This document shows positions 1 through 5,145 of a DNA stretch of 5,145 nucleotides, one piece after another. The first letter of the stretch is position 1, and the number at the start of each line of letters is the position of its first letter. The stretch is taken from the NCBI GenBank assembly GCA_005881355.1, contig VBDM01000146.1, positions 3,151 through 8,295 of the forward strand, in the 5' to 3' direction. The notes beneath the pieces were generated by a model. The model was given only the letters and a program-made list of their open reading frames with translations. It did not search any database and was not told the origin of the DNA. Source of the stretch: Betaproteobacteria bacterium. Its GTDB lineage: Bacteria > Pseudomonadota > Gammaproteobacteria > Burkholderiales > SG8-39. Both the position numbers and the translations under genes were made by a program.

Positions 1-1
1 G

Positions 2-526
2 GGCCTGCTGCGCGAGACGGGTCTGCCGTTTCACGAAGTGCCCCAGCTGAAGCGCGGCGCGCCGCCCACTTCCTACAAGGTCCGCGGCAGGACCCTCAAG
101 GTGGATCTGCTCGTGCCGGCGAAGGGCGAGCCCTATCGCTCGGTCAGAATCCCGGAGCTGAAGGCGCACGCGGTCGGGTTGCCGTATCTGGGATTCCTGC
201 TCGAGCAGCCCACGCAGTCGGTGTTGATCGGGCGCGACCGCGTGGTTCCCATCGCGGTCCCCCACGCGGGGCGATACTGCGTCCACAAGCTTGCGGTGTA
301 CGCGCTGCGCTCGGGCTCGGACAATCCCAAACGCGACAAGGACGCCTTCCACGCCGCCGCGCTTGCCGCGGCGATCGCGCCGGAACAGGATTTCCTGCTC
401 GAGGAGGCGATCGGCGCGATGGGCAAGCCGATGCGCGCAAAGGTCCGCGCCGGCGCCCGCCGCGCCCTCGAATGGCTGGGCGAAAACCACGCCGAGGCCG
501 CGCGCCTGCTGCAACCGCTCGTCTGA
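2..526 (+). CDS. GSU2403-type nucleotidyltransferase-fold protein, C-terminal part (5' end outside window)
   Basis: The reading frame is open from the left edge to a TGA at 524-526, so the 174 visible residues are the C-terminal part of a longer protein. A GTG at 38 is in frame, but the sequence before it (LLRETGLPFHEVPQLKRG) reads as normal coding sequence, so I do not take it as the start. The visible pattern fits the GSU2403 nucleotidyltransferase-fold family (Pfam PF12281 type). It has KVDLLVP around 98-118, whose Asp would be the later acidic residue of the fold, then a stretch like 'IPELKAHAVGLPYLGFLLEQ', then VPHAGRYCVHKLAVYALR and a K-R-DK-D helix. The N-terminal G-S/D-x-D nucleotide-binding motif lies outside the window. 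Members are mostly uncharacterised. Some nucleotidyltransferases of this fold act in toxin-antitoxin pairs, but no partner gene is visible here. Family assignment is from remembered motifs; substrate unknown. Confidence 0.75.
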   Translation, partial: GLLRETGLPFHEVPQLKRGAPPTSYKVRGRTLKVDLLVPAKGEPYRSVRIPELKAHAVGLPYLGFLLEQPTQSVLIGRDRVVPIAVPHAGRYCVHKLAVYALRSGSDNPKRDKDAFHAAALAAAIAPEQDFLLEEAIGAMGKPMRAKVRAGARRALEWLGENHAEAARLLQPLV

Positions 527-576
527 CCGGCACCGCCGGTGTCGCCGCAGAGCGACACTCGAGCATCGCGGCCCCG

Positions 577-2877
577 ATGTCCCTTCCCCCGAACTTCTGG
601 CGCTACCTCCGCTTCGCCTTCCTCACGCTCGCCCTGCTGGTAGCCGGCTTCACGCTGTACCTCGACTTCCGCGTGCGCGGCGAGTTCGAGGGGCGGCGCT
701 TCGCGCTGCCGGCGCGCATCTACGCGCGGCCGCTCGAGCTGCACGCGGGGCTGCGCATCGCTCAAATCGACGTCGCGCGCGAGCTGCAGGAGGCCGGCTA
801 CCGCGAGGGGGCCCGCGAAGGCGAGTCGGGCTGGTTCATGCGCGACGACACCTGGCTCGAGATCGCGGTGCGGCCGTTCGTGTTCTGGGACGGGCCTCAA
901 GGCCCGAAGCGCGTCCGGGTGGCGTTCGATGGCGGCGCGGTCAAGGCGGTGCAGGACGCGGAAGGGCGCGACCTGCCGCTCGCACGCCTCGAGCCCTTGC
1001 CGATCGGCGGCATCTACCCCGCGAACAACCAGGACCGCGTGCTCGTGCGCCTCGCCGAGGTGCCGAAGCCGCTGGTGGAGGCGCTCATCGCGAACGAGGA
1101 CCGCAGCTTCTACTCCCACCACGGCTTCGACCTGCGCGGCATCGCCCGCGCCGTCGTGAACCTCTTCCGCAGGAGCGGGCTCCAGGGCGGCAGCACGCTC
1201 ACGCAGCAGCTCGCGAAGAACTTCTTCCTCTCGCCCGAGCGCACCCTGCAGCGCAAGGTCACCGAGCTCCTGATGGCGGTGCTGCTCGAGATCCACTACG
1301 AGAAGGACGAGATCCTCGAGACCTATCTCAACGAGATCTACCTCGGACAGGACCGCGACCGCGCCATCCACGGCGTCGGGCTCGCATCGCTCTACTACTT
1401 CGGCAAGACGGTCGACCACCTCACGTTCGCGGAGAGCGCGCTTCTCGTGGGCATGGTGAAGGGCCCGGCCGTCTACGATCCGTACCGCCACCCGGAGCGC
1501 GCGCTCGAGCGCCGCAACGTCGTGCTGCGCGAGACGAAGGACCGCGGCTACGCCACGATGGAGCAGTACGCGGCCGCGCGCGAAGCGGGCCTCGGAGTGA
1601 ACCAGAAGGCCTCGATGGGCACCTCGCCCCACCCGGCGTTCCTCGAGCTCGTGCACCGGCAGCTGCGGCGCGATTACGACGAAACCGACCTGCGCGCCGA
1701 GGGCCTGCGCGTCTTCACCACGCTCGACCCGCGCGTGCAGGGAGCGGCCGAGCGGGCGCTCGAGCGCAGGATCGCGCAGTTCGACAAGGAAAAACGCTTC
1801 GGCGAGCCCGGCCTCGAAGGCGCGGTCGTGATCACCGACACCCAGACGGGCGAGGTGCAGGCGCTGATCGGCGGGCGCGACGTGCGCTACCGCGGCTTCA
1901 ACCGCGCGCTCGACGCCGCGCGCCCCGTGGGGTCGCTGCTCAAGCCCGCGATCTACCTCACCGCGCTCGCCGAGCCCGCGCGCTACACGCTCGTGACGAG
2001 CATCGACGACGGGCCCTTCGTGTGGAAGAGCCGCGGCGCGCCCGACTGGGAGCCGACGAACTACGACAAGACCTTCCACGGCATGGTGCCGCTTCGGACC
2101 GCGCTCGCGCTGTCCTACAACGCCGCGACCGCGCGCCTCGGGACCGATCTCGGCGTCGAGAAAGTGCTCGCCAACGTGAAGCGCCTGGGCATCGAGCGCG
2201 AGCTGAAGCCGTACGCATCGACCCTGCTCGGCGCCGCGGAGATGAGCCCGCTCGAGATCGCGCAGATGTACCAGACGATCGCGAGCGGCGGATTCCGCAC
2301 CCCCTTGCGCGCGATCCGCGAGGTGACGACCCAGGACGGCCGGCCGCTCAAGCGCTATCCCCTCGCGGTGGAGCAGGCTTTCCCGCCCGAGCCGACTTAC
2401 CTCATCACCTCCGCGATGCAGGGCGTGGTGCGCGAAGGCACGGCCCGGAGCCTCGCGAACTGGCTGCCGCCCGAGACCGCCGTCGCGGGCAAGACCGGTA
2501 CCACCGACGAGCAGCGCGACGCCTGGTTCGCGGGATTCACCGGCGACCGGCTCGGCATCGTCTGGATCGGCTACGACGACAACCGCGCGGCGCGCCTCTC
2601 CGGCGCCGCGGCCGCGCTGCCGGTATGGGGCGAGATGATGGCCGCGCTCAAGCCGGAGCCCCTGGCACTTCCCAAGCCCGACGGCATCGAGAGCGTGCTG
2701 ATCGATCCGGGCAGCGGATTGCGCGCCGACGCAGGCTGCGCGGGCGCCCTGGAGCTGCCGTTCGCGCTGGGGTCGGCGCCGGTCGAGCGCGCTCCGTGCG
2801 CCCCGGCGCCAAGCGTCGCCGCCGGGGAGGTGAAGCAGCCCGCGAAGAGCTGGCTGCAGCGCCTGTTTGGAAAATAA
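577..2877 (+). CDS. mrcB: Penicillin-binding protein 1B (bifunctional peptidoglycan glycosyltransferase/transpeptidase)
   Basis: This class A PBP polymerises lipid II into glycan strands and crosslinks the peptides in the periplasm, anchored in the inner membrane. From ATG 577 it is 766 residues, normal for PBP1b. A short cytoplasmic tail precedes one membrane segment (about 13-29). A UB2H-like region follows (about 45-135, with ARIYARPLEL). The GT51 domain has EDRSFYSHHGFD with catalytic Glu174, GGSTLTQQLAKN 204-215, RKVTE 226-230 and KDEILETYLNEIYLGQ 243-258. The stretch IHGVGLASLYYFGK is typical of PBP1b rather than PBP1a. The transpeptidase has SLLK with nucleophile Ser453, SYN 513-515 and KTGT 639-642. 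All catalytic motifs are intact. An in-frame ATG at 472 would add 35 Arg/Ala-rich residues overlapping the upstream gene. I prefer 577 because it gives a short tail before the membrane helix, although neither start has a strong Shine-Dalgarno. The C-terminal tail holds two cysteines, 721 and 741. The TPR lipoprotein gene follows after 18 nt. Confidence 0.96.
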   Translation: MSLPPNFWRYLRFAFLTLALLVAGFTLYLDFRVRGEFEGRRFALPARIYARPLELHAGLRIAQIDVARELQEAGYREGAREGESGWFMRDDTWLEIAVRPFVFWDGPQGPKRVRVAFDGGAVKAVQDAEGRDLPLARLEPLPIGGIYPANNQDRVLVRLAEVPKPLVEALIANEDRSFYSHHGFDLRGIARAVVNLFRRSGLQGGSTLTQQLAKNFFLSPERTLQRKVTELLMAVLLEIHYEKDEILETYLNEIYLGQDRDRAIHGVGLASLYYFGKTVDHLTFAESALLVGMVKGPAVYDPYRHPERALERRNVVLRETKDRGYATMEQYAAAREAGLGVNQKASMGTSPHPAFLELVHRQLRRDYDETDLRAEGLRVFTTLDPRVQGAAERALERRIAQFDKEKRFGEPGLEGAVVITDTQTGEVQALIGGRDVRYRGFNRALDAARPVGSLLKPAIYLTALAEPARYTLVTSIDDGPFVWKSRGAPDWEPTNYDKTFHGMVPLRTALALSYNAATARLGTDLGVEKVLANVKRLGIERELKPYASTLLGAAEMSPLEIAQMYQTIASGGFRTPLRAIREVTTQDGRPLKRYPLAVEQAFPPEPTYLITSAMQGVVREGTARSLANWLPPETAVAGKTGTTDEQRDAWFAGFTGDRLGIVWIGYDDNRAARLSGAAAALPVWGEMMAALKPEPLALPKPDGIESVLIDPGSGLRADAGCAGALELPFALGSAPVERAPCAPAPSVAAGEVKQPAKSWLQRLFGK

Positions 2878-2895
2878 GCGGAAAATAGGCGTCCA

Positions 2896-3324
2896 ATGAG
2901 AACCATCTTTGCTTTGACGGCGATGCTCGCCGGCTGCGCGACCGTGTATACGCCGCCCGGGACGGCACCCACTCCCGCGCCGGAATCCGCGGCGCACACC
3001 GAGACCATCGCCATCGCCAGCCTGCTGGACGGCGCGCGCGCCGACACTGCGGCCGGGCGCCTGGCGAACGCCGCGGCGTCGCTCGAGCGCGCGCTGCGCA
3101 TCGAGCCGCGCAATCCGCGCCTGTGGCAGGAGCTCGCGCGCGTGCGCCTGAAGCAAGGCGACTACGCGCAGGCCGAGAGCACCGCGGCGCGCTCCAACTC
3201 CTGGGCGGGCGGCGACGCGCCGCTCCGCGCGGAGAACTGGCGTCTGACCGCCCAGGCGCGCGAAGCGCGCGGCGACGCCGAAGGCGCCCGCGCGGCGCTC
3301 GAGGCGGCCGAACGGCAAAGATGA
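2896..3324 (+). CDS. TPR-repeat lipoprotein, candidate LpoP-type activator of PBP1b
   Basis: The 142-residue product starts with a short lipoprotein signal peptide, MRTIFALTAMLAGC. The lipobox is LAGC, with lipidated Cys14. Residue 15 is Ala, not Asp, which predicts sorting to the outer membrane. A Pro/Thr/Ala-rich linker (about 15-38) leads to two or three TPR-like helical hairpins: about 41-73 (GRLANAAASLERALRIEP), 74-107 (LWQELARVRLKQGDYAQAE) and 112-141 (AQAREARGDAEGARAALEAA). The start ATG has AGG at 2887-2889, six bases upstream. The gap to the mrcB stop is 18 nt with no terminator, so the two are probably co-transcribed. In Pseudomonas aeruginosa the outer-membrane TPR lipoprotein LpoP activates PBP1b and is encoded beside it. 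Same architecture and same neighbour suggest the same role here. This is inference from layout, since TPR sequence alone is not specific. The alternative is a generic TPR lipoprotein of CpoB/PilF type. Confidence 0.85.
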   Translation: MRTIFALTAMLAGCATVYTPPGTAPTPAPESAAHTETIAIASLLDGARADTAAGRLANAAASLERALRIEPRNPRLWQELARVRLKQGDYAQAESTAARSNSWAGGDAPLRAENWRLTAQAREARGDAEGARAALEAAERQR

Positions 3325-3335
3325 AACGCGGCACG

Positions 3336-3356
3336 GCCGGGCTGCTTCAGCCCGGC
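3336..3356. terminator. GC-rich hairpin between convergent genes, probable bidirectional terminator
   Basis: A perfect 9-bp inverted repeat, GCCGGGCTG (3336-3344) and CAGCCCGGC (3348-3356), has a 3-nt loop CTT; in practice the loop may open to 5 nt. It begins 11 nt after the stop of the TPR lipoprotein gene. It also lies 7 nt beyond the stop of the opposing small membrane-protein gene. That is where a shared terminator for convergent transcripts is expected. Neither strand has a proper T-run right after the stem, so it may be a weak terminator or a 3'-end stabilising hairpin. Confidence 0.6.
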
Positions 3357-3363
3357 GCGGACT

Positions 3364-3594
3364 TCAGCGTGCCTGCCTCGACCTGAACGTCCAGTACAGA
3401 GCCAGGATCAGGAAAACGCCGAGAACGGTTCCCGAGGGAACCTTCTGCAGGAGATCCAGCGTGTTCGCGGCGACCGACGAAATGAAAGCGCCGCTTTCCT
3501 TCCCGAGAACCAGGCTCAACAGGACGCACAAGACGACCAGCATGAACGCCAGCTCGATCGCGAGCCAACCGAATTTCGTGATCTTCTCGATCAT
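3364..3594 (-). CDS. Small two-helix membrane protein, second of a tandem pair (unknown function)
   Basis: I do not recognise this 76-residue protein. It has two predicted membrane segments, about 10-31 (WLAIELAFMLVVLCVLLSLVLG) counted from W10, and about 55-70 ending in YWTF. A 20-odd-residue loop with a helical look (SSVAANTLDLLQKVPSG) separates them, and the tail is positive (RSRQAR). It aligns without gaps, offset by one residue, to the upstream neighbour on the same strand. Twelve of 76 positions are identical, including Phe37, Val41, Asn44, Leu48, Gly59, Trp68, Phe70 and Arg73. The two are probably old paralogues. The start at 3594 has no clear Shine-Dalgarno, and the 60-nt gap to the neighbour contains a strong hairpin, so translation may be weaker than that of the first gene. 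GC is about 58%. The loop length and basic tail are compatible with a small oligomeric membrane protein, holin-like or pilin-like, but no motif decides it. Confidence 0.7.
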   Translation of the reverse strand: MIEKITKFGWLAIELAFMLVVLCVLLSLVLGKESGAFISSVAANTLDLLQKVPSGTVLGVFLILALYWTFRSRQAR

Positions 3595-3610
3595 GGCTTT
3601 CGCGGGGACG

Positions 3611-3634
3611 AGGGGCGGCGCGATGCCCGCCCCT
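3611..3634. other. Intercistronic inverted repeat between the two small membrane-protein genes
   Basis: A perfect 8-bp inverted repeat, AGGGGCGG (3611-3618) and CCGCCCCT (3627-3634), has an 8-nt loop. On the - strand transcript the stem ends 16 nt before the ATG at 3594. It could be a partial terminator, an mRNA-processing or stability element, or a brake on translation of the second gene, whose start lacks a visible ribosome binding site. No T-run follows in the - direction (the next bases are CGTCCCCGCG), so a full intrinsic terminator is unlikely. Confidence 0.45.
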
Positions 3635-3654
3635 GCCGCGCGCTCAGGCCGGCG

Positions 3655-3888
3655 TCAGGATACGGACCGCTTCGAAAACAGCCAGATGATAAGACCGAAG
3701 GCGATCAGTCCTACGAGGCCGTTTGCGCCCAGATCCTTGATCAGCGCAACGATATTGGAGACGACTGCCCCGAAGAACGGAAGGTTACCTCCTGCGAGCA
3801 AGGTCGCTACGATTGCCAGGGCCAGCAACATCAGCCCGACGTCGGTAATGGCTCCGATCCAGGCCTTGATACTCTCGATCACCTTCAT
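3655..3888 (-). CDS. Small two-helix membrane protein, first of a tandem pair (unknown function)
   Basis: This 77-residue product begins MKVIESIKAWIGAITDVG and has two predicted membrane segments, about 14-33 and 56-71. The loop between them contains GGNLPFFGAVVSNIVALIKD, and the basic tail is SKRSVS. A short amphipathic N-terminus with Lys2 and Lys8 precedes helix 1. The second helix is Gly-rich (GLVGLIAFGLIIWLF), which favours close helix packing. The start is secure, with AAGGGGG five bases upstream of ATG 3888. It shares length, topology and 12 ungapped identities with the next gene downstream on the same strand. The two are 60 nt apart and probably form a two-gene operon. GC is about 56%, below the flanking genes. 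I cannot name the family. No catalytic residue is visible, so a structural, channel-like or regulatory membrane role is more plausible than an enzyme. Confidence 0.8.
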   Translation of the reverse strand: MKVIESIKAWIGAITDVGLMLLALAIVATLLAGGNLPFFGAVVSNIVALIKDLGANGLVGLIAFGLIIWLFSKRSVS

Positions 3889-3892
3889 AGAA

Positions 3893-3899
3893 CCCCCTT
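3893..3899 (-). promoter_or_regulatory. Strong Shine-Dalgarno for the first small membrane-protein gene
   Basis: Read on the - strand, the sequence is AAGGGGGTTCTATG, which places a purine-rich AAGGGGG close in front of the ATG at 3888. It is the clearest ribosome binding site in the window and fixes the start. The second gene of the pair has nothing comparable. Confidence 0.7.
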
Positions 3900-3950
3900 G
3901 GTTGAGATTCGAACGCCGCGATTGACACCCCGAATGCAGGCGTCGGGGGT

Positions 3951-3979
3951 AGTATAGGCAATACCGGGTGATTTAGCCA
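3951..3979 (-). promoter_or_regulatory. Candidate sigma70-type promoter for the small membrane-protein pair
   Basis: On the - strand, TATACT (3956-3951) matches the -10 consensus at five of six bases. With a 17-nt spacer the -35 would be TGGCTA (3979-3974), only three of six. Transcription would start near 3944, leaving a leader of about 55 nt that includes the strong Shine-Dalgarno. The poor -35 suggests an activator-dependent promoter or a different sigma factor. Confidence 0.35.
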
Positions 3980-3990
3980 CTACCTATAGT
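3962..3990 (+). promoter_or_regulatory. Weak candidate promoter for the esterase gene
   Basis: TATAGT at 3985-3990 matches five of six -10 bases. The -35 position 17 nt upstream reads TACCGG and is poor. Transcription would start near 3997, giving a leader of about 52 nt before ATG 4049. The element mirrors the - strand promoter around a centre near 3970, and the two -35 regions share the same spacer. Support is the -10 and the position only. Confidence 0.25.
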
Positions 3991-4048
3991 GACCCAAGGC
4001 TTCGCCACCACAAGTCGTTGATTATCGAGGCGTCGACCGAAGCTTCCC

Positions 4049-5145
4049 ATGACCCTGAAACGCCCCAAAGGCCCCGCCGGCACGCTGGTCGCGCTCGAGC
4101 ACGGCTCGAAGATCCTCAAGGACAACCCGCTCGGCGACCCACACCTGCGCAAGCTCGGGGTGTGGCTGCCGCCGCAGTACGACGAGGGCGGGAGCAAGCG
4201 CCGCTTCCCGGTGCTCTACGACCTGGTCGGCTTCACCGGCTCCGGTCTCGCGCACGCGAACTGGAAGCCCTTCGGCGACAACGTCCCGGAGCGCGCGGCG
4301 CGGCTCATCCGCGAGCGGAAGATGGGGCCGGCGATCATCGTCTTTCCGGACTGCTTCACGGCGCTCGGCGGCAACCAGTACGTGAACTCCTCCGCGGTCG
4401 GCGATTACGCGGACTATCTCACGCGCGAGATCGTCCCCTTCGTCGACCGCGAGTTCCGCACGCTCGCGACCCGCGAGCATCGAGGCTGCTTCGGAAAATC
4501 ATCCGGGGGCTACGGCGCGATCCTCCACGGCATGAAGCACGCGAGATACTGGGGCGCGATCGCCGATCATTCCGGCGACGCGTACTTCGATTTCGTCTAC
4601 TGGCACGACTGGCCGAACACGCTGAACGAGCTCGCCAAACACCGCGCGCCCAAGCGCAAGCCCGGCGCCTACGACGCGCGCCACGAAGCCGGCCGCGAGG
4701 GCCTCGCGGAGGGCAAAGACGACGGGCGCATCAAGCGCTTCCTCGCGCACGTCTGGAAGAAGGAAAAGCTCTCCACCGCCGAAGGCCACTGCATCATGAA
4801 CCTTTGCATGGCCGCTACTTACGATCCCGATCCGCGGGCGCCGCTCGGCTTTCGCGTCCCGTTCAACCTCGAATCGGGCGAAGCGATCGAGGAGTGCTGG
4901 AGGAAGTGGCGCGAGAACGACCCGATCAATCTCGTCGCAAGATACCGCGACAACCTCAAGTCGCTGCGGGGCATCTACATCGACTGCGGCTGGCGCGACC
5001 AGTACCACATCCATTACGGGTCGCGCATCCTCTCCAAGCGCCTCGCCGCGGCCGGCATCCGGCACCGCTACGAGGAGTTCGACGACGACCACTCCGATAT
5101 CGATTACCGCATGGACGTGAGCCTGCCGTTTCTCTACAGGGCGCT
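4049..5145 (+). CDS. Putative esterase, alpha/beta hydrolase fold (PF00756-like), 3' end outside window
   Basis: The frame is open from ATG 4049 to the right edge, 365 codons without a stop. An in-frame TGA at 4019 and the lack of any other ATG, GTG or TTG after it fix the start, although no good Shine-Dalgarno is seen. There is no signal peptide, so the product is probably cytoplasmic. The order of elements fits the esterase-D/putative esterase family. A strand GVWLPPQYD is followed by FPVLYDLVGFTGSG (53-66), then AIIVFPDCF, then the nucleophile elbow FGKSSGGYGA with Ser151 in G149-x-S-x-G153. The likely acid is Asp317 in IDCGWRDQYHIHYG, and the likely base is His348 in FDDDHSDIDY. The text after His348 (MDVSLPFLYRA) looks like the final helix, so few residues are missing. 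Two features are odd. The usual HG of the oxyanion loop is V60-G61, and 166 residues separate Ser from Asp, leaving room for a charged, mostly helical cap. Substrate is unknown. Confidence 0.85.
   Translation, partial: MTLKRPKGPAGTLVALEHGSKILKDNPLGDPHLRKLGVWLPPQYDEGGSKRRFPVLYDLVGFTGSGLAHANWKPFGDNVPERAARLIRERKMGPAIIVFPDCFTALGGNQYVNSSAVGDYADYLTREIVPFVDREFRTLATREHRGCFGKSSGGYGAILHGMKHARYWGAIADHSGDAYFDFVYWHDWPNTLNELAKHRAPKRKPGAYDARHEAGREGLAEGKDDGRIKRFLAHVWKKEKLSTAEGHCIMNLCMAATYDPDPRAPLGFRVPFNLESGEAIEECWRKWRENDPINLVARYRDNLKSLRGIYIDCGWRDQYHIHYGSRILSKRLAAAGIRHRYEEFDDDHSDIDYRMDVSLPFLYRA

Larger units (their letters stand above)
3946..3995. repeat. Imperfect inverted repeat in the divergent intergenic region, candidate operator
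   Basis: The 17-nt arms 3946-3962 and 3979-3995 pair at 12 positions around a centre at about 3970.5. The core is TATAGG (3953-3958) against CCTATA (3983-3988), and the outer ends are GGG (3946-3948) against CCC (3993-3995). The repeat lies between the divergent membrane-protein and esterase genes. It could be a dimeric regulator site, or simply two mirrored promoters with similar -10 regions. Mismatches and the 16-nt spacer make the operator reading tentative. Confidence 0.4.

Noticed and set aside
38..40. GTG as the start of the nucleotidyltransferase-fold gene
   Set aside because: The frame is open to the window edge, and the residues before the GTG fit ordinary coding sequence, so the true start is upstream of the window.
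291..2888. 865-codon open frame on the + strand in another frame over mrcB
   Set aside because: Its translation is dominated by Arg, Ala and Pro with no motif, while the alternative frame carries every PBP1b motif. It is a GC-driven shadow.
133..3318. Very long open frame (1061 codons) on the - strand, antisense to mrcB and its neighbours
   Set aside because: It spans three clearly real + strand genes, its translation is Arg/Ala/Gly-rich low complexity with no domain pattern, and stop-free antisense frames are common in high-GC coding DNA.
3461..3925. 154-codon + strand open frame over the small membrane-protein genes
   Set aside because: The - strand genes have clear membrane topology, mutual similarity and, for the first, a strong ribosome binding site. 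The + frame has none of these and crosses the intercistronic gap and the leader.
3922..3927. Perfect -35 hexamer TTGACA on the + strand
   Set aside because: The nearest -10-like sequences are 22 or more bases downstream, outside the usual 16-19 nt spacing, and it would lie inside the leader of the - strand genes.
3928..3948. Inverted repeat CCCCGA / TCGGGG with a 9-nt loop in the leader of the membrane-protein genes
   Set aside because: The stem has only 6 bp, and the predicted - strand start near 3944 would leave one arm incomplete in the transcript, so I do not call it a regulatory RNA.
3999..4043. GCTTCG / CGAAGC pairing upstream of the esterase start
   Set aside because: Only 6 bp across a 33-nt loop. 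This is expected by chance at this base composition, with no sign of a riboswitch core.
4022..5092. Two - strand open frames (4022-4480 and 4499-5092) over the right end
   Set aside because: They lie opposite the esterase frame, which has a coherent triad and family motifs. The antisense products have no recognisable pattern.

Overview
The window is high-GC DNA from a Gram-negative bacterium, most likely a Pseudomonadota of the beta/gamma type. The main evidence is a class A penicillin-binding protein of the PBP1b subtype, with a UB2H-like region, followed by a small lipoprotein gene with an outer-membrane-type lipobox. No marker allows a genus call. The window cuts through a gene at both ends.

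Left part, + strand (2-3324). The 3' part of a GSU2403-type nucleotidyltransferase-fold gene runs in from the left edge. After a 50-nt gap comes an intact mrcB (PBP1b), with all glycosyltransferase and transpeptidase motifs present. Eighteen nt later is a short TPR lipoprotein gene. Its architecture and position match LpoP, the TPR lipoprotein activator of PBP1b in Pseudomonas. The two probably form one peptidoglycan-synthesis unit: the synthase in the inner membrane and its activator on the outer membrane. A GC-rich hairpin closes this block and also lies just past the end of the opposing genes.

Middle, - strand (3364-3888). Two tandem genes encode small proteins of 76 and 77 residues, each with two predicted membrane segments. 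They align without gaps at the same spacing and look like old duplicates of each other. I do not recognise their family. Their GC (about 56-58% by hand count) is below that of the flanking genes. A strong ribosome binding site precedes the first one.

Right part (3889-5145). A 160-nt AT-richer intergenic region separates the small membrane-protein genes from a divergent + strand gene. Its centre is an imperfect inverted repeat with a -10-like hexamer in each arm, one per direction, so it may be a mirrored divergent promoter or operator. The + strand gene encodes a putative esterase (alpha/beta hydrolase, PF00756-like) with a visible Ser-Asp-His triad. It runs off the right edge, probably only a few codons before its end.

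I see no tRNA, rRNA, CRISPR array, insertion sequence or phage gene. The window is mostly ordinary chromosomal sequence. The parts most worth a second look are the unrecognised membrane-protein pair, its promoter region and the PBP1b-lipoprotein pair.
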